6,543 nt of DNA from Pseudomonadota bacterium (GTDB lineage: Bacteria; Pseudomonadota; Alphaproteobacteria; Rhizobiales; Xanthobacteraceae): positions 1 through 6,543 of the forward strand of contig JAEYVN010000203.1 of the NCBI GenBank assembly GCA_023431725.1, given 5' to 3'. Both the position numbers and the translations under genes were made by a program. Below are positions 1 through 5,286 of this stretch, piece after piece. Each line of letters begins with the position of its first letter. Positions within the stretch are counted from its first letter, which is position 1. Below the pieces are notes generated by a model that saw only the letters and a list, made by a program, of their open reading frames with translations, was not told where the DNA came from and ran no database searches.

Positions 1-1
1 G

Positions 2-472
2 ACCATGCTCGATTTCTATCGTGGTGCGCTGAAACAACGCGGCTGGACGGAAGCGCAAGGCGCGTCGGTCGGCGGCGCCCGCGCGCAGACCGCTTTCACC
101 ACACCCGAAGGACCGGCGATGCTCACGATCGAACGCAAAGGGGGCGATACGCAGGTGCTACTCGCCTTGCGCAAGCCGGACGCCGCGCGGAAGGCGGGCG
201 TACTGCCGAAGCCCGGCCAGGCCAAGGTGCTGATCGCCAATCCGAACGACAGCGAAGCCGTTGTCACGATCAACAAGCAGACCTTCCGGGTGAAGCCCGG
301 TGCCGGCGCGAAGAATCCGGACGGCCCGATGCTCGATCTGGCGCCCGGCAAGTACCAGGTGTCGATGAAAGCCGGCGGCAAGTCCGCCAGCGAGACGATC
401 GAGGTCGGCGCCGACGAGACCTGGGGCGTGCTGATCGGCCCCGGAGGCCTATTGCCGCTGCAGGCCTATTGA
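2..472 (+). CDS. 3' end of unrecognised gene, probable exported PEGA-like protein (5'-partial)
   Basis: The frame is open to the left edge of the window, so the ATG at 5 is probably an internal Met rather than the start; at least the N-terminus is missing. What remains shows two blocks. Residues about 1-58 (counting from that Met) begin with an FYRGALKQRGW segment followed by alternating beta-type sequence. Residues about 70-155 look like a small beta-sandwich: a 'KVLIANPNDSEAVVTINKQ' strand pair, a turn 'NPDGPMLDLAPGKYQVSMK', and a closing 'GADETWGVLIGPGG' segment. The second block resembles PEGA-like surface domains in which a short carbohydrate- or wall-associated beta fold ends a secreted protein. 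I recall similar conserved hypothetical proteins in Rhizobiales, but no function is assignable. The location (periplasm or outer surface) is inference because the signal-peptide region is outside the window. It is convergent with cutA, 43 bases away. Confidence 0.75.
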   Translation, partial: TMLDFYRGALKQRGWTEAQGASVGGARAQTAFTTPEGPAMLTIERKGGDTQVLLALRKPDAARKAGVLPKPGQAKVLIANPNDSEAVVTINKQTFRVKPGAGAKNPDGPMLDLAPGKYQVSMKAGGKSASETIEVGADETWGVLIGPGGLLPLQAY

Positions 473-473
473 G

Positions 474-495
474 ATCGCGGCTTCGCGGCTGTGAT
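474..495 (+). terminator. weak hairpin between convergent genes, possible terminator
   Basis: Directly after the stop of the first gene, ATCGCGGC can pair with GCTGTGAT around a six-base TTCGCG loop, giving an 8-bp stem that includes two G-U pairs on the plus-strand RNA. No T-tract follows on either side, so this is not a canonical intrinsic terminator. It is listed because it sits in the only gap between two convergent genes. Confidence 0.22.
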
Positions 496-515
496 TGCGA
501 CGACGCCTCGGCCGA

Positions 516-848
516 TCACGCCATCGCGGCGCGGTCGGTCTCCTGCATGATCCAGCGCAGATAGGTGTCTTCCACCATCTCCGTTGCAATGATCATGATG
601 GCCGGTGTCTTGTTGGGATGGGAGGCCTTCAGCGCCTTGCGGACGCGGTCGGAAAACGAGGCCCGGGTCTTGACGAACATCACGACCTCCTGGCCGCGCT
701 CCAGTTTCCCCTCCCACCAGTAATGCGACACCATGCCGGGCAGGATATTGACGCAGGCCGCCAGCCGCTGCTCGACCACCTCGCGCCCGGCCTTCTCTGC
801 CTCGACAAGCGAAGGATAAGTCGTATAGACGAGCACCACGCGTTCCAT
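516..848 (-). CDS. cutA: CutA1 divalent-cation tolerance protein
   Basis: A complete 110-aa member of the CutA1 family, small cytoplasmic trimers with a ferredoxin-like fold that bind divalent cations and were named for copper tolerance in E. coli; their exact biochemical role remains unsettled. Family landmarks visible here are the N-terminal strand with VYTTYPS (residues 7-13), the LAACVNILPG block with the conserved Cys (C32), the SHYWWEGKLERGQEVVMFVKT block (41-61) and the HP...TPAIMII block (77-87), ending in YLRWI (96-100). Length is typical. The usual HPY motif reads HPN here, a minor deviation. The ATG at 848 is preceded by AAGAGGTG at 853-860, a strong ribosome-binding site with six bases between AGAGG and the start. 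It is divergent from nadK and convergent with the partial gene on the left, so it is probably its own transcript. Confidence 0.94.
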   Translation of the reverse strand: MERVVLVYTTYPSLVEAEKAGREVVEQRLAACVNILPGMVSHYWWEGKLERGQEVVMFVKTRASFSDRVRKALKASHPNKTPAIMIIATEMVEDTYLRWIMQETDRAAMA

Positions 849-852
849 CGGA

Positions 853-860
853 CACCTCTT
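853..860 (-). promoter_or_regulatory. ribosome-binding site of cutA
   Basis: AAGAGGTG on the minus strand lies just upstream of the ATG at 848 and fixes that start. It lies in the 71-base divergent interval shared with nadK. No convincing -35/-10 pair could be picked out there; a TATA at 885-888 is the only suggestive element and is too far from the nearest TTG to pair well. Confidence 0.7.
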
Positions 861-919
861 GCCTAATCTTTCAGCGGACCGCGTTATAGCAACTACGACA
901 GGAAGCGCGAGGGCGATCG

Positions 920-1699
920 ATGAGCGCGGCCCGCCGGTACGACAAGATCGCCTTTGTGGCGAGCCAGAGCCCGGAGGCGGTCGAGGCGCATGCGCACCTC
1001 GTCAGCCTCTACGGCAATTGTGAGCCCGCCGCAGCAGATGTGGTGGTTGCGCTCGGCGGCGATGGCCTCATGCTGCAAACCCTCCGCGGTCTCATGCGCG
1101 GCGGCAAGCCCGTCTATGGCATGAATCGCGGCACTGTCGGCTTCCTGATGAACGAATACCAGCTTGAGGGCTTGCCCGAGCGCCTGGCGGCCGCCGAGAC
1201 CACCATCATCCATCCGCTGGTGATGTGCGCGAAGGATCAGGACGGGACCACCGCCGAGCATTACGCCATCAACGAGGTCTCGATCTTCCGCCAGACCTAT
1301 CAGGCCGCCAGTCTGCGGATTCTGATCGACGGCAAGGAGCGGTTGCCGGAACTGGTTGCCGATGGCGTCATGGTCGCGACTCCGGCCGGTTCGACCGCCT
1401 ATAACCTGTCGGCGCAGGGACCGATCATCCCGATCAAGGCGCCCCTGCTCGCTCTCACGCCGATCAGTCCGTTCCGTCCGCGTCGCTGGCACGGCGCGCT
1501 TCTGCCGGACACCGCACGCGTGACGATTGAGGCGCTCGATCCCGTGAAACGGCCGGTGGCAGCAGTTGCCGATCATGCCGAAGTGCGCGATGTGGTGAGC
1601 GTGGAGATCAGCATGGATCATGACATCTCCATGCACATGCTGTTCGATCCCGGGCACAGTCTCGACGAACGGATTCTACGCGAGCAATTCGGTTATTAA
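920..1699 (+). CDS. nadK: NAD kinase (ATP-NAD kinase)
   Basis: Phosphorylates NAD+ at the 2'-hydroxyl of its adenosine ribose to make NADP+, the only de novo route to NADP(H); a cytoplasmic, homo-oligomeric enzyme. The 259 aa include the diagnostic GGDG motif (residues 46-49, within [15 protein letters not shown]), the [12 protein letters not shown] segment (69-80), the substrate-binding INEV (117-120) and the glycine-rich [20 protein letters not shown] block (148-167). The C-terminal half contains the [12 protein letters not shown] segment and ends in [17 protein letters not shown], an ending I recognise from Bradyrhizobium-type NAD kinases. The length fits the short alphaproteobacterial form, and nothing essential is missing. 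The ATG at 920 has GAGGG at 909-913 with six intervening bases, which supports this start. It is divergent from cutA and followed by an 88-base gap with its own regulatory signals, so it is likely monocistronic. Confidence 0.97.
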   Translation: MSAARRYDKIAFVASQSPEAVEAHAHLVSLYGNCEPAAADVVVALGGDGLMLQTLRGLMRGGKPVYGMNRGTVGFLMNEYQLEGLPERLAAAETTIIHPLVMCAKDQDGTTAEHYAINEVSIFRQTYQAASLRILIDGKERLPELVADGVMVATPAGSTAYNLSAQGPIIPIKAPLLALTPISPFRPRRWHGALLPDTARVTIEALDPVKRPVAAVADHAEVRDVVSVEISMDHDISMHMLFDPGHSLDERILREQFGY

Positions 1700-1718
1700 G
1701 CACGTGCCGCGGCCCGTT

Positions 1719-1737
1719 ATGGTTAGGGCTTCGTTAA
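1719..1737 (-). promoter_or_regulatory. CtrA-like binding site upstream of the response regulator
   Basis: Read on the minus strand this is TTAA, seven bases, then CTAACCAT. The alphaproteobacterial CtrA consensus is TTAA-N7-TTAA, often extended as TTAACCAT, so one position of the second half differs (C for T). It ends 50 bases before the ATG at 1788, a reasonable distance for a promoter-proximal site. A further TTAA overlaps the nadK stop at 1696-1699. TTAA is very rare elsewhere in this GC-rich window, which makes the correct N7 spacing less likely to be chance. No binding data can be inferred. Confidence 0.5.
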
Positions 1738-1787
1738 TGCGGCAAAAGTAGCTTGGCCGACATCGCGCTCCTCGTTCTCGCAGTATT

Positions 1788-2336
1788 ATGGCCGCTCGTA
1801 TCGACTTCAATCGTCTGCGTTTCGTCATCATCGACGACAATGCGCATATGCGGCGCATCGTGCGCACCCTGTTGCACAGCTTTGGCGCACGTGAAGTGAT
1901 CGAAGCCGAGGATGGCGCGAGCGGACTTGAAGCCTTCATGCATCACGTGCCCGACATCGTCATCACCGACTGGGCGATGCCGATCTTCGACGGGCTCGAG
2001 CTGACGCAGATGATCCGCCAGCCGGGCGCGAATGCCAACCCGTTCGTACCGATCATCATGCTCACCGGCCATTCCGAGAAGAAGCACGTCACCGCTGCAC
2101 GTGATGCCGGGGTCACCGAATTTCTCGCCAAACCGCTGTCGGCCAAGGCCCTGTATGAGCGCATTCTCAACATTGTCATGAATCCGAGACCGTTCGTGAA
2201 GACGAAAAGCTACTTCGGCCCGGATCGGCGTCGCGGCGTCATTACAAATTATACGGGACCGGAACGCCGCAAGGGCGAGCGCGCCGATATCATCGAGCAG
2301 CAATCGCTGTACGACAAAGCGAACATGTCGAGCTGA
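1788..2336 (+). CDS. CheY-like response regulator with basic GP[DE]RR tail
   Basis: A 182-aa single-receiver response regulator. The receiver domain covers residues about 10-130: acidic pair D16/D17 in VIIDDN, phospho-acceptor D61 in VITDWAMP, T93 in IIMLTGHS and K115-P116 in FLAKPLS, so all canonical receiver residues are present. There is no DNA-binding or enzymatic output domain. Instead a tail of about 50 residues carries two similar motifs, YFGPDRRRG (142-150) and YTGPERRKG (155-163), thirteen residues apart and strongly basic. Such single-domain regulators usually work by protein contact (flagellar switch, polarity or phosphorelay shuttling). The next gene is an Hpt protein nine bases downstream, the obvious candidate phospho-partner; no histidine kinase is present. 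The ATG at 1788 starts just before the first receiver strand; no strong ribosome-binding site is visible. A CtrA-like element lies upstream. Confidence 0.94.
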   Translation: MAARIDFNRLRFVIIDDNAHMRRIVRTLLHSFGAREVIEAEDGASGLEAFMHHVPDIVITDWAMPIFDGLELTQMIRQPGANANPFVPIIMLTGHSEKKHVTAARDAGVTEFLAKPLSAKALYERILNIVMNPRPFVKTKSYFGPDRRRGVITNYTGPERRKGERADIIEQQSLYDKANMSS

Positions 2337-2345
2337 CGGGCTGTC

Positions 2346-2927
2346 ATGATACGCAACAACAACGACCATCCCGGTGTCCTCACCTTCGCCGACCACGAGA
2401 TCATCAAGCCGGTCAACAAACTGGCGAAGGCGATTTCGCGTATCTCGCTGCCCGATGACGATCCGGTGGGCCGTGCGGAAGCGGCGATGGAGAAACTGTC
2501 GACCGAATTCGCCGACTGGATGGCGAAGGAATGCGATCGCCTGGCGGCTGCCCGCGACGGGATCAAGCAACACGGCTTCAACAAGTCCACCATCGCCGAG
2601 CTGTTTCACTCCGCCCACGACCTGAAAGGCGATGCCGCCACCTTCGGCTATCCACTGACGACACCGGTGGCACGCAGCCTCTGCATGCTGCTCGAATACA
2701 GCCCCAGGCACGATCGCATTCCATTGCTCCTGATCGATCAGCATGTCGATGCTGTGCGCGCGATCGTACGCGAACATGCAAGGGCGGACATTCAAGACGT
2801 CGCCAACAGACTGACGATCAAACTGGGCGATGTGGTTCGTGACTTCCTGGTTCGCGAAAACCAGCACCGGCCAGGCTATCTCGACGGCCTGTTCGATGCG
2901 CCACTCGTTCCCGAGGACGGCGACTGA
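2346..2927 (+). CDS. Hpt-domain histidine phosphotransfer protein
   Basis: A 193-aa protein with a histidine phosphotransfer signature AHDLKGDAATFG, giving phospho-accepting H91 with K94-G95 in the HxxKG arrangement, inside predicted helices (residues about 45-165). Upstream residues 11-35 (with KPVNKLAKAI) and the C-terminal segment after about 165 are outside the core four-helix bundle. Hpt proteins shuttle phosphate between a hybrid histidine kinase and a response regulator, in the cytoplasm. With no kinase domain here (no ATP-binding N or G boxes), this is a stand-alone shuttle, probably acting on the adjacent receiver; the upstream kinase must be encoded elsewhere. The gene begins nine bases after the response regulator stop, in the same reading frame and with a weak ribosome-binding site, which points to translational coupling within one operon. 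It differs from ChpT-type phosphotransferases, which have a degenerate kinase-like fold. Confidence 0.88.
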   Translation: MIRNNNDHPGVLTFADHEIIKPVNKLAKAISRISLPDDDPVGRAEAAMEKLSTEFADWMAKECDRLAAARDGIKQHGFNKSTIAELFHSAHDLKGDAATFGYPLTTPVARSLCMLLEYSPRHDRIPLLLIDQHVDAVRAIVREHARADIQDVANRLTIKLGDVVRDFLVRENQHRPGYLDGLFDAPLVPEDGD

Positions 2928-2966
2928 GGCGGAACTCCTTCCGCGGTCCCGCGTTAGCGGCCGGAC

Positions 2967-2974
2967 AGGCGGAG
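2967..2974 (+). promoter_or_regulatory. ribosome-binding site of the 75-aa gene
   Basis: AGGCGGAG with six bases before the ATG at 2981 is the clearest ribosome-binding site in the plus-strand cluster and supports the small gene that follows as a real, independently translated gene. The preceding 40 bases (2928-2966) contain GC-rich inverted fragments but no T-tract or recognisable promoter. Confidence 0.65.
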
Positions 2975-2980
2975 TAAGCG

Positions 2981-3208
2981 ATGAGCACAGGATCGGATGC
3001 ACGCTACGCGTTGGCGCTCGGCCAGGCCGTCATCGAGGCTTGGGGCGACTTGCCGCAGGACATCCAGCAGCGATTATTCGAGGGTGCTGTCGTTGCCGGC
3101 CACCACGGCGAGCGCGATGAAGCCCTGCGTGAGCAGCTCGCCGCCTATCTGCATGATCGCCATCCCCGCACCGAGGCCATATCGAGCGGATATGGAACGC
3201 TATTCTGA
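2981..3208 (+). CDS. small conserved-looking protein of unknown function (75 aa)
   Basis: I do not recognise a named family. The 75 residues are predicted to be mostly helical: an amphipathic helix around 7-20 (ARYALALGQAVIEAW), a short acidic break (DLPQD), a second helix 27-40 and a third, charged helix 44-60 ending in LHDRHPRTE. Histidines cluster at 41-42, 58 and 61. There is no signal peptide or membrane segment, so it should be cytoplasmic. The good ribosome-binding site at 2967-2974 and the tight spacing to the next gene (six bases) argue that it is expressed. It lies 53 bases after the Hpt gene, so it could be co-transcribed with the phosphorelay pair. A toxin-like role next to the downstream ribbon-helix-helix gene was considered, but no toxin motif is visible. 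Confidence 0.7.
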   Translation: MSTGSDARYALALGQAVIEAWGDLPQDIQQRLFEGAVVAGHHGERDEALREQLAAYLHDRHPRTEAISSGYGTLF

Positions 3209-3214
3209 CATCAG

Positions 3215-3445
3215 ATGCCCCGCAAGCTGATCGAGTTTCATGTCGAGGATCTGCGCGCCTTACAGGAGCTGGCTGAGGACCGCTCGTCGAGCCTGCAGGA
3301 ATTGATCGATGAAGCCGTGCGGGATGTGCTGACCAAGCATGGCCGGTTCACCGATCTTCGCTCAGCCCTCACCCACAGCCACGATAGCGAAAAGCCTGCG
3401 GCACGCCCCCCTCGCAACGACCGGCGCAAGCGCAGCCGCCGTTAG
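3215..3445 (+). CDS. small ribbon-helix-helix (RHH/CopG-like) protein
   Basis: A 76-aa protein whose first 42 residues fit the ribbon-helix-helix pattern: a short strand (KLIEFHV, 4-10), helix A (EDLRALQELAEDR, 11-23), a turn with SSS, and helix B (LQELIDEAVRDVLTKHG, 27-43). RHH proteins dimerise through the strand and usually bind operator DNA. The remainder is polar and ends in a very basic stretch (RPPRNDRRKRSRR, 64-76) that could give non-specific nucleic acid affinity. The gene starts six bases after the preceding stop, in the same frame, with no strong ribosome-binding site, suggesting coupled translation. It could be an autoregulator of the cluster, an antitoxin-like protein or a general nucleoid factor; the sequence does not decide. 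Its stop is only 14 bases from the convergent DUF2336 stop. Confidence 0.76.
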   Translation: MPRKLIEFHVEDLRALQELAEDRSSSLQELIDEAVRDVLTKHGRFTDLRSALTHSHDSEKPAARPPRNDRRKRSRR

Positions 3446-3459
3446 TTCTCGACGCGCGA

Positions 3460-5205
3460 TCACGCCGCGTAGCGGGAATTGTCGACGACGGTGTTGTCAG
3501 AGGCCGGATAGCGCACACCATCCCAGACCTCATCGAACGTGAGCTGATCGTTCGTATTGCTGTATTCGACCCGACCGTCATTGGTGGCGTCGTATTCCGG
3601 GAAGACCTCATCCCAGGAGCCGGCCTCCAGTGTCACGGGATCGGCGGTGGGATCAGTCGAGTCGTCACCATAGGCGGCATAGGCGGCATATTCGCTCTCG
3701 GTGCCGCGATATCCGGCATGCCAATCCGCGGATGGCGCATCAGCAAACGTCGCATCGTCGACGGCGGCGTGCTCGCCATAGCCCTCGACGTCCACCGCGT
3801 CATCGTTCTCGGCCGCATCATAGGCGGCCGCGTGATAGGTCGGCTCATATGCCGTAGCGTGCGCATATTGCGCATATTGCGTCGTCTCGCCGAAATGCGC
3901 GGCGTCATGGCGGGCGTCATGATCGGCATGCTCGTAACACGCATCGCGATCCGCATAGCCGCTATCCGCATAGCCATACGCAGCGGCCGCGTCCTGCCAT
4001 GCGGCGTACTCCTCTCGGGCCGCATTCTCTGCCATCATGCCGTCCACGATGTCGTCGCAGAACATGCGCGCCTCTTCCCGCGCGGCCTCGGTGGCGAAGC
4101 GGCGCAACAACATCATCAGCGGTTCGATGTCCCTGCTGTCGAGACCTGCGCAGCGCGTCAGCACGCGCTCGACCATGCGGCGCTTGAGACGTGCCGTCCC
4201 AACCGGATCGCCAAGGAAACCGTCTTCCTGCAGCGTGGCGATCGCCTCGCGGAAGGCGGGATAAGCCAAAGCCGGCAAACCGGCCTTGTTGTAGAGCGCT
4301 CGCAATCCGGCCGCTCCCCGATCATGGATCAGCGCGGAGACGCGAGCCAGCGACAGGCCGGACAATTCGGCAAGTGCCTCCTCGAACATCGCCATGTTGC
4401 CGGATAGCAGGGCCCGCAGGATCAGCCCCGCGGTCAGCTGACCGCTCTCACGCAGATGACGGATCAACGGCCTGACGTCGTCGTCCGAGGTGGAAGAAGC
4501 TAGCGCAACGGTCGCCTTCTCGCACGCTTCCTTGGCAACGCGATGCGCACGTTCCTCGAACAACCATTCGCGGGCGATGACGAACTCGGCCAGCGTCTTT
4601 GACAATTTTGCGACCAGGGCCTGCCGGACCGACGCCGGCAAATCGGCACGCAGCAACAATTCCTCTCGAATCGGCGCGAGATGGCCAAAGCGATCGACAA
4701 TGCGATCGATCGAGAATGGCGCGATATCGGCGCCGGGATTTTCCAGTAATTCGAGACAGGCTTCGGCCGTGCCGACTTCGGCAATGGCAGCAGCGACCGA
4801 ACGCGGAAGATTGGCACGCCGTGCAATCGCGGACTGGGCGATCGGACCATGCGTCGCCACGGCGTCGACCAGTTCGGCGTCAAGCAGGAGCGGCGAGCGC
4901 TCAAGAATGATGGACGAGATTTCCGGCTGATCGCCGGCGAGCACGTGGATCACCGATGGCGGCGCATATTCGCTGGCGGCCAGCACATCGGCCATCGCCG
5001 CGCGCACCAGCGGCGACGGATCGTCGAGCAACATCGTCATCGCGCCTTCGGCGGCAGCGAGATCATCATTCGACAGGTCGGAATACAGATACGCTCTGGC
5101 CAGAGCCGCGGTCGCTTCGGCGCGTTCGCCGGCGGGGGCACTCCGCAACCAAAAGAGAAACTGTCGAACGATCATGTCTGGCTCAACACTACTACTGGAC
5201 GACAT
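3460..5205 (-). CDS. DUF2336-family protein with long Tyr/Ala/Asp-rich acidic tail
   Basis: A 581-aa protein. Residues about 11-380 match my recollection of DUF2336 proteins of alphaproteobacteria, including the characteristic opening MIVRQFLFWLRSAPAGERAE and ALARAYLYSDLS. This part is helical and made of repeating units with an LP..V..A pattern and DDPSPLVR-type turns, consistent with a HEAT-like scaffold; the molecular function of the family is unknown. From about residue 395 to the end the protein is low in complexity, has no lysine, about nineteen tyrosines and many Asp, Glu, His and Ala, ending in two related motifs, SWDEVFPEY (530-538) and FDEVWDGVRY (557-566). No signal peptide or membrane segment is seen. 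The start at 5205 lacks a good ribosome-binding site; the Met at 5175 (residue 11), where many relatives begin, is an alternative. It follows the transglycosylase gene by 81 bases but has its own CtrA-like element upstream. Confidence 0.9.
   Translation of the reverse strand: MSSSSSVEPDMIVRQFLFWLRSAPAGERAEATAALARAYLYSDLSNDDLAAAEGAMTMLLDDPSPLVRAAMADVLAASEYAPPSVIHVLAGDQPEISSIILERSPLLLDAELVDAVATHGPIAQSAIARRANLPRSVAAAIAEVGTAEACLELLENPGADIAPFSIDRIVDRFGHLAPIREELLLRADLPASVRQALVAKLSKTLAEFVIAREWLFEERAHRVAKEACEKATVALASSTSDDDVRPLIRHLRESGQLTAGLILRALLSGNMAMFEEALAELSGLSLARVSALIHDRGAAGLRALYNKAGLPALAYPAFREAIATLQEDGFLGDPVGTARLKRRMVERVLTRCAGLDSRDIEPLMMLLRRFATEAAREEARMFCDDIVDGMMAENAAREEYAAWQDAAAAYGYADSGYADRDACYEHADHDARHDAAHFGETTQYAQYAHATAYEPTYHAAAYDAAENDDAVDVEGYGEHAAVDDATFADAPSADWHAGYRGTESEYAAYAAYGDDSTDPTADPVTLEAGSWDEVFPEYDATNDGRVEYSNTNDQLTFDEVWDGVRYPASDNTVVDNSRYAA
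3669..3975 (-). repeat. short direct repeats inside the DUF2336 tail
   Basis: On the plus strand, CATAGGCGG occurs twice in tandem at 3669-3686 with a third partial copy, encoding YAAYAAYG. CGCATATTG occurs twice at 3862-3879, encoding QYAQYA. ATCCGCATAGCC occurs at 3949-3960 and 3964-3975, encoding GYADSGYAD. Periods of 9 and 15 bases keep the frame, as expected for slippage or selection-tolerated expansion in a disordered coding tail. Confidence 0.75.
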
Positions 5206-5241
5206 ACCCCGCCGGCTGAGAGGAGCCTAACACCACCCCTC

Positions 5242-5260
5242 TTAACAAAGGGTTCACCAT
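5242..5260 (+). promoter_or_regulatory. CtrA-like binding site upstream of the DUF2336 gene
   Basis: Plus-strand TTAA, seven bases, then TTCACCAT, differing from the extended CtrA consensus TTAA-N7-TTAACCAT at one position. It lies 36 bases before the start at 5205 and in the 81-base gap after the transglycosylase stop, so it suggests an own promoter for the DUF2336 gene. As with the site before the response regulator, the CCAT-extended half lies on the strand opposite to the gene. A further TTAA at 5287-5290 overlaps the transglycosylase stop codon. Confidence 0.5.
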
Positions 5261-5286
5261 AAATCTTTGCGATTATTGCTGAGATC

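Noticed and set aside
893..1657. Minus-strand open frame of 254 codons opposite nadK
   Set aside because: Shadow of a well conserved NAD kinase; composition rich in His, Arg and Gln as expected for the complement of high-GC coding sequence, and no motif or ribosome-binding site supports it.
1700..1713. GCACGTGC and CCGCGG palindromes between nadK and the response regulator
   Set aside because: Short palindromes of this kind are expected by chance in GC-rich DNA and no repeat or T-tract accompanies them.
2928..2966. GC-rich inverted fragments after the Hpt gene as a terminator
   Set aside because: Only four-base stems such as GCGG/CCGC with no T-tract; not enough for a terminator call.
1734..3002. 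Long open frame of 422 codons on the minus strand across the response regulator and Hpt genes
   Set aside because: It is an antisense shadow in a GC-rich region: no domain is recognisable, both plus-strand genes carry clear catalytic motifs in the same stretch, and it spans the regulatory gap. The uninterrupted length partly follows from the two genes sharing one frame.
2981..3445. Calling the two small genes a type II toxin-antitoxin system
   Set aside because: The RHH gene is second rather than first, and the 75-aa partner shows no RelE, ParE, PIN, HipA or other toxin signature I can recognise; kept only as a low-level hypothesis.
3718..4407. Plus-strand open frame of 229 codons rich in Ile, Arg and Val opposite the DUF2336 gene
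   Set aside because: It looks like a hydrophobic-basic protein only because it is the complement of the Tyr/Ala/Asp/His-rich tail. The minus-strand frame continues into a recognised DUF2336 domain, so this is a shadow.
5231..5258. CCCT/AGGG inverted repeat after the transglycosylase gene as a terminator
   Set aside because: Only a four-base stem interrupted by a mismatch, without a T-tract in the direction of transcription; the CtrA-like reading explains the bases better.
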